This document shows, one piece after another, positions 34,289 to 41,576 of a stretch of 64,000 nucleotides of DNA. The position numbers and the translations under genes were made by a program. Positions within the stretch are counted from its first letter, which is position 1, and the number at the start of each line of letters is the position of its first letter. Source of the DNA: Marinobacter mangrovi (GTDB taxonomy: Bacteria > Pseudomonadota > Gammaproteobacteria > Pseudomonadales > Oleiphilaceae); NCBI RefSeq assembly GCF_016798325.1, contig NZ_JAERVO010000002.1:682001-746000 (forward strand), read 5' to 3'. The notes under the pieces are model-generated. The model was given only the letters and a program-made list of their open reading frames with translations. It ran no database searches and was not told where the DNA came from.

Positions 34289-35731
34289 ATGAAGAAGGAA
34301 TTTTACAGGTTCAGACGTATCAATAGTCTGATTGGTGAGTTCGAAGAATTAGAAAATCAAAGTATCTATTTTGCAGAGCCAGAATCATTAAATGACCCTA
34401 TGGAAGGCTTTCGAGATATGTACTGGAAAGGTGACTTCATAGTATGGAGAAACTTGTTTCGACATTATTTATTATGCCTCGAAAGACTTTGTTCTTTGTT
34501 AATAATTTCAGGTGAAGAGCACCCCATTACTACAGCTCACATGCCGGTTTTTTCTGGTGAAGAAGATTTTCCTACACCAATGTATCAAGAGTTATTTGCA
34601 AGCATTACAAAAAAATTCTTTGATAATAAAAGTCTAATTAAATTTATCGAATCAATTTCTAAGCGAACAACACCTGTAAGAAGAGATGAATTGTTTTTCT
34701 ATCTTCGAAATATCCATAATTTTGCGCTTGAAGTAATTTATTCAGAATACGAAAGAAGTGGGCTTATTCCTGAGCGAGACAATAAAGGCTCTGAAGCAGA
34801 TAAACCAATTCGCGACCTATTGAGCCAAGACTTTATAGGTATTCTTGAGAAAAGCTTACTTGATAGTGGAGGTGATGAAAAGATAGCAAACGCTATGTTT
34901 TCAGCGCATCATCATAGTAACCAGCAGATGGATCTTATCTATCGATTTAATGGAAATATCGATAGTGACAAAAAGAATAGAAATCTAGTAATTATTGAGT
35001 TTCCTAAAGAATATATCTCTAAAATTGAAAAGTTGGTTTTTCCTGATTGGTATACAGCATGTTTTATGTCTGAGTGTAATAGTTCTTCAGTGTGGGGGCA
35101 TTATGGTGATAATCATTCTGGTGCCTGCTTGATTTTTAATGCTGACGTAATTAATGAAAAATCCTTTCTAAACCTAAAAGGAAGAAATGGTTACAGTTCA
35201 ACATCTGGCCCTACTTATGGATTTAGAAACAGAATGTTTTATCCGATAGATTACATTGAAGGTTATGGTCAAATAGATTTCTTTCGTATGCTTGGCCGAC
35301 TTCCTATCCCTAAACTGAATTCTATGTGGTACACGTTAAATGGCTCCTTGAGTGAATGTGCAGATGACATGATTAAATCTGAAGATAGTTGGCGCAAAAA
35401 TTATTGGGAAAATTTTTATAGAGATGTAACAGTTAAGTCAAAGGATTGGTCATATGAAAACGAACATCGCTTGATCCTTGCTAGCTCATTCGATAGCTTT
35501 TCAGATCCAAAAGATAGGTCATTAAATTACGAATTCTCATCTCTTAAAGGCATTATTTTTGGTATTAAAACGACAACAGAAGATAAATTGAAAGTAATAA
35601 AAATAATTGAGAAAAAATGCAGAGAAACAGATAGATATGATTTTAAGTTTTATCAAGCGCACTACTCGTCGGAAGAAAAATGCATAACACATTCTGAAAT
35701 GTCTCTACTCAGGTTTACAAAAGAGGTGTAA
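34289..35731 (+). CDS. DUF2971-like protein, cassette 1
   Basis: 480 residues, AT-rich and unlike its chromosomal neighbours. The N-terminus, FYRFRRINSL then IYFAEPESLNDPMEGF (about 27-42), and the C-terminal WSYENEHRLIL (about 388-398) are the two conserved ends of DUF2971 proteins. No membrane segment or signal peptide is seen. The family is uncharacterised; some members are reported near phage-defence genes. The stop codon lies inside the attC repeat that closes the cassette. Confidence 0.8.
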   Translation: MKKEFYRFRRINSLIGEFEELENQSIYFAEPESLNDPMEGFRDMYWKGDFIVWRNLFRHYLLCLERLCSLLIISGEEHPITTAHMPVFSGEEDFPTPMYQELFASITKKFFDNKSLIKFIESISKRTTPVRRDELFFYLRNIHNFALEVIYSEYERSGLIPERDNKGSEADKPIRDLLSQDFIGILEKSLLDSGGDEKIANAMFSAHHHSNQQMDLIYRFNGNIDSDKKNRNLVIIEFPKEYISKIEKLVFPDWYTACFMSECNSSSVWGHYGDNHSGACLIFNADVINEKSFLNLKGRNGYSSTSGPTYGFRNRMFYPIDYIEGYGQIDFFRMLGRLPIPKLNSMWYTLNGSLSECADDMIKSEDSWRKNYWENFYRDVTVKSKDWSYENEHRLILASSFDSFSDPKDRSLNYEFSSLKGIIFGIKTTTEDKLKVIKIIEKKCRETDRYDFKFYQAHYSSEEKCITHSEMSLLRFTKEV

Positions 35732-35796
35732 CAAGTTGCTGCACTCGGAAAATTACTCGCTGCGCTCCTAATTTTCCGGTGAGTAAGCCGTTATGT
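35726..35796 (+). other. attC site 1
   Basis: 71 bp. Outer core GTGTAAC, inner perfect 10-bp stem CGGAAAATTA / TAATTTTCCG, loop containing CTCGCTGCGCTCC, and closing core GTTATGT. GTGTAAC pairs with the GTTACAC that opens this cassette at 34258. Confidence 0.85.
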
Positions 35797-35825
35797 GCTG
35801 AAGGTGCTCTAGGGGTAGCCGAAAT

Positions 35826-36719
35826 ATGAGCGATTTAAGAAAGGTATGTTTCTTTTGCGATGAAGCAATTGAAGAGAAGAAAACGCTAGAGCATATTATT
35901 CCAAATAGCCTTCTTGGTAGGCTCGGAATTAAAGAGAAGACGATTACCGGGAGAAAGGAAACTCAGTATAGTCGGATAAAGGTACCTGCGCACTCGAGCT
36001 GTAATAGTGAATTTGGGAGCCACTATGAAAATAGAGCTCTTAACCTTCTCGATGACCTAGATTCTCTTTATGAGACTATAAAGTCAGAGGAGGCTGGCCT
36101 TCCGATGGTGTACGGGCCAGATGAATCGGCAACAGCAATTATCACAACTTGGTTGTCAAAAATTTATTACGGACTCTTCTACTATGACTTGATTTCGACC
36201 CAAGATGAGGAATGGAGAGAAATTTGCTCATCCGTAGTGATGGGTCAGAATTTTGAGTACGTTCGAGCTTCGTATCGAAATGGTCACGGGTTTCAACTGC
36301 CATCGAGTCTTTATGCCTTCAAAACAAAAAATGCCGATACAGACCTTGTGACTTTAGTGGATCCAAGCAGTATTTTGCTAAAGATAGGCTCATTGACTCT
36401 TATTCTCTGCATTTGCGATGGTTACCTTACAAAAAATTATCTAAACGGCGAGGTGCTGGATCGGCTAAGGGATTGTGTAAGGCAAGAGGATGAAAGAGAT
36501 ATTGGGTTTCCATCACATAAACTTGCACTTGGTGAGATAGTGGCACTTAGAAGCTGCATTCCCAAAACACCAAAGTTTATATCCAGCGATAATCAAATTA
36601 TTAATATGAGCTTATCAACGATGGTAGCCGATCCAGATACGTATTACAGAATTGATGAGCAGGCTCTATCTAATGCGAGAGTGGAGATTCTTCGTGGATT
36701 TAACATTGAGCTTGACTAG
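35826..36719 (+). CDS. HNH-motif protein, cassette 2
   Basis: 297 residues. The zinc/HNH pattern is seen as CFFC (8-11), LEHIIPNSLLG near 21-31 and HSSCNSEFGSHYEN near 58-71, the layout of HNH endonuclease-like proteins. The remaining 220 residues match nothing I know. It could cut nucleic acid, but a complete active site cannot be proved by eye. The start is 35 bp after the cassette junction. Confidence 0.75.
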   Translation: MSDLRKVCFFCDEAIEEKKTLEHIIPNSLLGRLGIKEKTITGRKETQYSRIKVPAHSSCNSEFGSHYENRALNLLDDLDSLYETIKSEEAGLPMVYGPDESATAIITTWLSKIYYGLFYYDLISTQDEEWREICSSVVMGQNFEYVRASYRNGHGFQLPSSLYAFKTKNADTDLVTLVDPSSILLKIGSLTLILCICDGYLTKNYLNGEVLDRLRDCVRQEDERDIGFPSHKLALGEIVALRSCIPKTPKFISSDNQIINMSLSTMVADPDTYYRIDEQALSNARVEILRGFNIELD

Positions 36720-36726
36720 AAAAGCA

Positions 36727-36797
36727 CATAACAAATGGCTGTTGTCGGACGCACCTTCGCTGGCGCTCCGGTGCGCCGCAAAGCCAAGGCGTTAGAT
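36727..36797 (+). other. attC site 2
   Basis: 71 bp. Core ACATAAC, stem CGGACGCACC (36747-36756) with GGTGCGCCG (36771-36779) leaving one extrahelical A, as attC sites have, loop TTCGCTGGCGCTCC, closing core GTTAGAT. Confidence 0.88.
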
Positions 36798-36813
36798 ATT
36801 CTCGGAGAGCTAT

Positions 36814-37584
36814 GTGCATATTTCCCAATTTCTACAAGATCACGTTGCGGGTTGGTCCGCACCGCAATTTGATCTCAAATGTGTTGGTAAATTTGACTAC
36901 ACAACGAGCATCCGGCCATGTGAGTACCTCGCATATGCGCGAAGCGATTTAGAGTCAGCACAATCGCATAGACACATCAACGGACTATCCAATGCGAAAC
37001 GAGCCATAGACTGCCAAGTTGACAACATACTCTGTTCCTTTGGTCTCTCTAGGAAGCCGAATTTCCCGCAAAAGATGGAGCTGCTGGGAAAGATGGGGCT
37101 GATCAATTCAGCAATCGTTCGTAAAGTAGTCAAAACTAGGAACTTGCTTGAGCATGAGTACTACAACCCGACGCCCGCAGAAACTGAAGATGCTGTAGAC
37201 ATCGCCTCTTTATTTATTCAGGCGACCTCTCGTCCTTTCCTCGCGTTTGCTGAAGATTATTTCGTCGCAGACCAAGGCACTGCGAAACCTATAGATTCGG
37301 AACGGATCGTGAGCTCGATCCTAGATGGAGAAAACCCGTCAAATGGGTACACTTTTGAAGAAGCCTTCTATGTTGAGTATGACTCAGATGAGAAATCGTT
37401 CTGGATCGACTGTGTCCACAAAGGCAAGCAAGTTGAGGAAATTGAGATCTGCTCTAGACACCCTTTCTACACGCGTCTGGTGAGATTTTCGATTGAGTAT
37501 GACCTTGAGCATCATACCTATGCGCCCGAGGTAGCCGGAGCTGCCTTTTTGGAGCTAATGGCGGATCTCGCCAATGAAATCTAA
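36814..37584 (+). CDS. Protein with HEPN-type RxxxxH motif, cassette 3
   Basis: 256 residues. Residues 35-140 are helical and carry RNLLEH (109-114), the R-N-x3-H motif that forms the RNase site in HEPN-domain toxins and defence proteins, after a helix resembling the first HEPN helix (SNAKRAIDCQVDNIL). The C-terminal half is a separate domain of unknown type. The start is GTG at 36814 with GGAGAG just upstream; no better ATG exists. RNase activity is an inference from the motif. Confidence 0.72.
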   Translation: MHISQFLQDHVAGWSAPQFDLKCVGKFDYTTSIRPCEYLAYARSDLESAQSHRHINGLSNAKRAIDCQVDNILCSFGLSRKPNFPQKMELLGKMGLINSAIVRKVVKTRNLLEHEYYNPTPAETEDAVDIASLFIQATSRPFLAFAEDYFVADQGTAKPIDSERIVSSILDGENPSNGYTFEEAFYVEYDSDEKSFWIDCVHKGKQVEEIEICSRHPFYTRLVRFSIEYDLEHHTYAPEVAGAAFLELMADLANEI

Positions 37585-37662
37585 CAAGTGCAGGCACGGC
37601 GACGCCCATTTCATTGCGCCTTCGGCTCCATTCCATGGACGCGCATGCTGCAAGCGTTATGT
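37579..37662 (+). other. attC site 3
   Basis: 84 bp. Core ATCTAAC pairs with GTTAGAT at the start of cassette 3. Imperfect arms GCAGGCA / TGCTGC frame a longer apical part containing GCGCCTTCGGCTCC, and the closing core is GTTATGT. Confidence 0.82.
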
Positions 37663-37684
37663 GCAAATAATCTGAGAGGCGGCT

Positions 37685-38185
37685 ATGTCAGACGAAAAAC
37701 CAGAAGACGGCCAAATAAAGGCTGAATTCTTTACTGCTGCGGGTGTCGCAGCAGCAAGTGGATTTACCGTAAGCGTGGGTGAAAAAGCGTATAGGTATAT
37801 AAAAAGCAAGGAACCGCTTGTAGTGCAAATATTAGATAGTTCGTCAATCGGTGATGAATCGCGTGTAGTTTTACAAATTTCAAACCAAACATTACACGGT
37901 ATATATATTGATGAAGTTGCTGTACCTATATCAGAAAATACCCAGTTAAAATTTTATGAATGGAAAAAGAATTTCAATCATGGAGGTACAGGTTTTCCCC
38001 CAATAGAATGGATCGAGTTCGATTGGAATCCTACAAATATTGCTCCTGGGCATGACTTTCACTTTGGAATAAGTTATGTAAAACCATATGACAAAAATAT
38101 TTTATTCGGGGAGGTTGAAATAACCTACTCAAGACTCGATAAAAAGAAATCAGACAAAAAGTCATATGTGTTTCGAATAAGATAA
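37685..38185 (+). CDS. Protein of unknown function, cassette 4
   Basis: 166 residues, AT-rich. A moderately hydrophobic helix near 13-30 (EFFTAAGVAAASGFTVSV in outline) may be a membrane anchor. The rest is a predicted beta-sandwich (about 45-166) ending in a very basic tail. I do not recognise the family. The start is 28 bp after the attC junction. Confidence 0.7.
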   Translation: MSDEKPEDGQIKAEFFTAAGVAAASGFTVSVGEKAYRYIKSKEPLVVQILDSSSIGDESRVVLQISNQTLHGIYIDEVAVPISENTQLKFYEWKKNFNHGGTGFPPIEWIEFDWNPTNIAPGHDFHFGISYVKPYDKNILFGEVEITYSRLDKKKSDKKSYVFRIR

Positions 38186-38202
38186 GCGTTTTTTGTAAAT
38201 GC

Positions 38203-38297
38203 ACATAACAAGGAAAATTCACTCGGACGGCAAAAAGCGCCGCTTCGCTGTGCTTTTTGTCGCCGATGATTTTTGACGTCATGCGCCCGAGTTACCC
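38203..38297 (+). other. attC site 4 (candidate, asymmetric)
   Basis: Core ACATAAC matches the GTTATGT opening cassette 4, and the stem GGACGGCAAAAAGC (38225-38238) / GCTTTTTGTCGCC (38252-38264) has one extrahelical base. The far core is less sure: GTTACCC at 38291 is the best candidate and the right side is longer than the left. IS3-type DNA begins close by and may have altered it. Confidence 0.6.
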
Positions 38298-38351
38298 ACG
38301 AACAGTAGACACCTTCTATAGTTAGGGTTGCCCCTAGCACGGAGGTGCTCC

Positions 38352-38580
38352 ATGAGCCGCAAGAAGGCCCAGGCCTACACCGAAGAGTTTCGTCGTGAAG
38401 CCGTTCGAAGAGCCGATCAGCCGGGTAATACGGCAGCCGCGGTTGCCCGAGAGTTGGGCATCCATCCGGGGCAGATCTACAACTGGCGTCGTCAGTTTAC
38501 CCGCCTGTCCGATAAGCAATTCAACAGCGTCGATGGTGTCGATTACTCCAAGGCCGAGAGCGAGGCGATGCGCAAGCTCC
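38352..38580 (+). pseudogene. Truncated IS3-family orfA (HTH transposase subunit)
   Basis: About 76 residues of a typical IS3 orfA: SRKKAQAYTEEFRREAVRRA, then a helix-turn-helix (TAAAVARELGIHPGQIYNWRRQF in outline). It breaks off after EAMRKL, where a dispersed repeat begins, and no orfB follows. It is a remnant and cannot transpose by itself. Confidence 0.85.
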
Positions 38581-38583
38581 ATC

Positions 38584-39000
38584 CGAAAACCGGGACAGAT
38601 TTATTTGTTTCGCTGTCAACTTCTCGGGAATAGGCTTAGTCTCGGGTTCGCTAATCAAGACATCGAATACACAGGGACGATGAGAGATGCCAGGGAAATA
38701 TCCGGATAAAATTCGCACGCTGCCACTCTTTGACGGGCGCTTTGATGCCTACCGCCTGGCGGCCAATGGCGCCGATGTTCTGTTTGCGTCATACCCTGCC
38801 GGAACCCGAATCCCACCCCATACCCATGACACGGACAACCACGGCGTCATCATCCGCGGTGAGCTCAAGTTATCCATCGAGGGCCGGACGGAACGTTACG
38901 GCGTCGGCGACTGGTACCACGTGCCCGCCGGGGTTGAGCATGCGGCGGAGTTCGATCAGGAGACGGATGAGATTGAGTTCTGGTTTGAAGTGGGGTAGCC
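38584..39000. repeat. Duplicated segment, copy A (leader plus cupin gene)
   Basis: About 415 bp that recurs at 41050-41467 in direct orientation. The gene part is nearly identical and the leader about 80% alike. The two copies enclose 2.05 kb holding a LysE exporter, an IS1182-type remnant, a lipoprotein and a small membrane protein. Confidence 0.9.
38687..38998 (+). CDS. Small cupin-domain protein, copy A
   Basis: 103 residues of a single cupin barrel. Metal ligands are seen in PPHTHDTDNHGVIIRGE (about 44-60) and in the second motif near VPAGVEHAAEF (about 85-95). The substrate is unknown. It differs from copy B (41153) at only a handful of positions (Ser/Phe, Thr/Ala, His/Gln, Val/Ala). 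Confidence 0.85.
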   Translation: MPGKYPDKIRTLPLFDGRFDAYRLAANGADVLFASYPAGTRIPPHTHDTDNHGVIIRGELKLSIEGRTERYGVGDWYHVPAGVEHAAEFDQETDEIEFWFEVG

Positions 39001-39091
39001 GTTGGGCTGCGGATCGTTCATTTTGGCTGGCCCAGGCAGCCCATTTTGTGGGGAGTCTTCATGTTTAAGCCCGATATAGGAGCCATCGCAG

Positions 39092-39706
39092 ATGTTCTCT
39101 GCTGAGTTTCTGCTGACCTCTCTGGTTGTCGTACTGATTCCAGGCACCGGTGTCATTTTCACGGTGTCCTCTGGCTTGATGCATGGGCGTCGTGCAAGCC
39201 TGTTTGCCTCTCTCGGATGCACCCTTGGCATTGTCCCGCATTTGCTGGCTACTATTTTGGGATTGGCGGCCATCATGCATACCAGCGCGGTCGCGTTTCA
39301 GGTGCTCAAGTATGCCGGGGTCGCCTATCTCCTTTACCTGGCGATTGCGACGTGGCGTGATCGAAGCGCCTTCTCCGTTCAAGACGTGCGGCGCAAGGGG
39401 GGTGTGGCATCTCTGGTGCTCAGGGCGTTCCTGCTGAATATCCTCAACCCCAAGCTGACGATCTTTTTCCTGGCCTTCCTGCCCCAGTTCGTTGCGACGG
39501 ATTCCCTGTCGCCGTTGGCTCAGTTGCTGGGCCTGAGTGGCGTTTTCATGGCGATGACCTTTGTTGTTTTCGTGATCTATGGGCAGCTCGCCCATGCCTT
39601 TCGGACCGTCGTCATTGAGTCACCCAAGGTTCAGGGTTGGTTACGACGGGGCTTCGCGGCAGCGTTCGCGGGCCTGGGCGTTCAGCTCGCCCTGACGGAT
39701 CGGTAA
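39092..39706 (+). CDS. LysE/RhtB family amino acid exporter, first copy
   Basis: 204 residues with five to six membrane helices. It starts MFSAEFLLTSLVVVLIPGTGVIF, with the family's conserved PG region, and has LLNILNPKLTIFFLAFLPQF near residue 112-131 in outline. It exports amino acids or their derivatives. AGGAG lies 9 nt before the ATG. A second, only distantly related exporter lies at 52039. Confidence 0.92.
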   Translation: MFSAEFLLTSLVVVLIPGTGVIFTVSSGLMHGRRASLFASLGCTLGIVPHLLATILGLAAIMHTSAVAFQVLKYAGVAYLLYLAIATWRDRSAFSVQDVRRKGGVASLVLRAFLLNILNPKLTIFFLAFLPQFVATDSLSPLAQLLGLSGVFMAMTFVVFVIYGQLAHAFRTVVIESPKVQGWLRRGFAAAFAGLGVQLALTDR

Positions 39707-40190
39707 GGCGGGAAACCGGATCGGATGAAAAACCGCAGAAAACCGGGACGGATTTATTTAAGGTGCCTCACCATTGAGAACAAGCCCAGCTGCGCCGACA
39801 GCAGGGGGTGGATAGCCCATAAGACAAAGCCATATACAACCAACGAACGTTCGTGGTGGAGCCGGTGTTCGGCAACATCGGCGCAACCAAGCGGATGAAC
39901 CGCTTCTGTCTGCGGGGTAAACGGAAGGTGCAGGGCTAGTGGCAGCTTTACCGCCTGGTTCATAATATTGAGAAGTGGCGAATTAAGGGCAGTTAGCGGC
40001 CTGATCTGAAGGTCAGACCAAGCCATGAGCAGGCGCCGCTGAACACGCCATCGGGGATGCCGGGCCGGAAAGCGGGATCTGAGGTTAATTGTCGGCCAAT
40101 AAAATAAAGCATCTGCTAATTACGGACTAACAAGAGAACAACTGAAACGGCGGGTGGAAATGGCTCAGAATAGGGTTTTTCTACGGCCTC
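39707..40190. other. 484-bp region with transposon debris
   Basis: It contains the short repeat AAAACCGGGACGGATTTATTT (39737-39757) in outline, then an IS1182-type transposase remnant (separate entry), then 150 bp with a 16-nt match to the REP family (AAAGCATCTGCTAA near 40105). No intact gene is present. Confidence 0.5.
39851..39995 (+). pseudogene. IS1182-family transposase C-terminal remnant
   Basis: One frame reads VEPVFGNIGATKRMNRFCLRG, in outline, then, after an in-frame TAG, WQLYRLVHNIEKWR, the usual end of IS1182 DDE transposases. The stop codon and the missing N-terminal 400 residues show it is dead. No inverted repeats were found. Confidence 0.8.
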
Positions 40191-40191
40191 G

Positions 40192-40601
40192 TTAAATGTC
40201 TATGAGATACATAGCAGCAACAACAATCTACCTGTTCATATCTGGGTGTGTTTTTCCTTACCCGCACAATAACTGGAAGACGCCGAGATTTGTTGGCGTC
40301 GTATCGAGCGCAAAGACTGGAATCCCTATCCCAGGTGCCAAGGTTTTTTACGAGCCCGATCCGGATATATATGCGATTACAGATCAAGAAGGTCGCTACG
40401 AGCTGAAGCCACAGAAGGAGTTTGAGTTTTGGGGGGCGATTATGCCAACAGCGCATCCCGTTCCTATCACGTTTAATCTAATAGTTACTTCATCAGCTGG
40501 TAGTGCAAAAATTGAGACTGAATCGTGCCTCGGGGATCCATATTTTGAATGCAATGGCCACACTCGCGAGTTGAATATCAATGTTCATTGAAGCATTTAA
40601 C
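40192..40601 (+). mobile_element. Possible fifth integron cassette (lipoprotein), isolated
   Basis: GTTAAAT at 40191-40197 fits the GTTRRRY core exactly and its reverse complement ATTTAAC stands at 40595-40601, just after the only gene between them, as in the four cassettes at 34258. The attC hairpin after ATTTAAC is missing: an unrelated dispersed motif follows instead. Confidence 0.45.
40196..40591 (+). CDS. Small lipoprotein with carboxypeptidase-regulatory-like domain
   Basis: 131 residues. A signal peptide with lipobox LFISGC ends near residue 18. The rest resembles a carboxypeptidase regulatory-like beta-sandwich: GVVSSAKTGIPIPGAKV (about 34-50), then TDQEGRYEL (about 62-70). The last Cys pair near residues 111 and 119 may form a disulfide. 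A second ATG two codons on is equally possible. The flanking heptamers suggest an integron cassette. Confidence 0.75.
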   Translation: MSMRYIAATTIYLFISGCVFPYPHNNWKTPRFVGVVSSAKTGIPIPGAKVFYEPDPDIYAITDQEGRYELKPQKEFEFWGAIMPTAHPVPITFNLIVTSSAGSAKIETESCLGDPYFECNGHTRELNINVH

Positions 40602-40703
40602 CAAAGAGTATTAATGGGCACGTAGCACTTTAATTTTTATCAATTGTCCTCGGAATGATCATGGAAATCCTGGGCAGATTAATTAAATTCTCTTGGACAA
40701 AGT

Positions 40704-41033
40704 ATGAGACTACTGCTGTTTGTCGGATTTGCGATTTGCCTGTGCTCTGTTTGGGCAAGTGACTATGTGGATCCGGTTGTCGCCAAGAGAGTCTTTATTG
40801 GCGGTTTTGCTTTAGGGCTGGTGGGCATCTTTTTTGAAATGTTATACGCCAAGGTGGAGGTTGCTGCGAAATCCAACCTGTTCCTATATCGAGCGACCAT
40901 TTCTGGTTTTCTAATCGCTTCGATGGGTGTGCTTCTAAATTTCTTCGTCGAAAGCGGCGTTGCATCGGTCGTCTTTTATATCGGCTTTGTTGTTTTTATC
41001 GGGAGTGCTTCTCTGAATATCCTAAAGAATTGA
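40704..41033 (+). CDS. Small integral membrane protein of unknown function
   Basis: 109 residues with four hydrophobic segments (about 2-18, 28-48, 63-82 and 86-104). There are no recognisable motifs and no clear partner gene, and the start has no strong ribosome binding site. A dispersed GCACGTAGCACTTTAAT motif (40619-40635) lies upstream. Confidence 0.6.
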   Translation: MRLLLFVGFAICLCSVWASDYVDPVVAKRVFIGGFALGLVGIFFEMLYAKVEVAAKSNLFLYRATISGFLIASMGVLLNFFVESGVASVVFYIGFVVFIGSASLNILKN

Positions 41034-41049
41034 CTGATTAAAACGCGGG

Positions 41050-41467
41050 CGAAAACCGGGATAGATGTCATCAACTGGCCGTCAACTTGTAGGGAATAGG
41101 TTCTGTCTCGGGTTCGCCAACCAAGACGTTGAATACATGAGGACGATGAGAGATGCCAGGGAAATACCCGGATAAAATTCGCACGCTGCCACTCTTTGAT
41201 GGGCGCTTTGATGCCTACCGCCTGGCGGCCAATGGCGCCGACGTTCTGTTTGCGTCATACCCCGCCGGAACCCGAATCCCACCCCATACCCACGACACGG
41301 ACAACCACGGCGTCATCATCCGCGGTGAGCTCAAGCTGTTCATCGAGGGCCGGGCGGAACGTTACGGCGTCGGCGACTGGTACCAGGTGCCCGCCGGGGT
41401 TGAGCATGCGGCGGAGTTTGATCAGGAGACGGATGAGATCGAGTTCTGGTTTGAAGCGGGCCAGTAG
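41050..41467. repeat. Duplicated segment, copy B (leader plus cupin gene)
   Basis: Second copy of the segment at 38584-39000, direct orientation, offset 2466 bp. The leader retains CTCGGGTTCGC and GGACGATGAGAG before the start codon. Confidence 0.9.
41153..41467 (+). CDS. Small cupin-domain protein, copy B
   Basis: 104 residues. Same cupin barrel as copy A with the metal-binding segment PPHTHDTDNHGVIIRGE intact, so it is probably functional. It ends one residue later than copy A. The identical GATGAGAG spacing before ATG indicates that the leader was duplicated with the gene. Confidence 0.85.
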   Translation: MPGKYPDKIRTLPLFDGRFDAYRLAANGADVLFASYPAGTRIPPHTHDTDNHGVIIRGELKLFIEGRAERYGVGDWYQVPAGVEHAAEFDQETDEIEFWFEAGQ

Positions 41468-41576
41468 TTGGCGAGCCAGGATGTTCATGGGGCAGGAGGC
41501 TCCGGTCCTGTAAATGGCGCGTAGCGCTTTTATACCGACCCGAAAGCCTCCGAACCCGCTCAACATCCTCCTTCAT

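Larger units (their letters stand above)
34258..38297 (+). mobile_element. Integron gene-cassette cluster without integrase (CALIN-like), four cassettes
   Basis: Four consecutive units each start at a GTT core and end in the reverse complement of the same heptamer: GTTACAC...GTGTAAC, GTTATGT...ACATAAC, GTTAGAT...ATCTAAC and GTTATGT...ACATAAC. This self-pairing is the defining property of cassettes, because both ends come from one attC in the circular form. Each junction is an imperfect hairpin of 71-95 bp. Each cassette holds one plus-strand gene starting 22-35 bp after the junction. The genes are AT-rich against a GC-rich genome. No tyrosine recombinase is in the window. Confidence 0.88.

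Noticed and set aside
40100-40120. A REP-family copy near the lipoprotein gene
   Set aside because: Only about 14-16 nt match (AAAGCATCTGCTA) and no hairpin arms.
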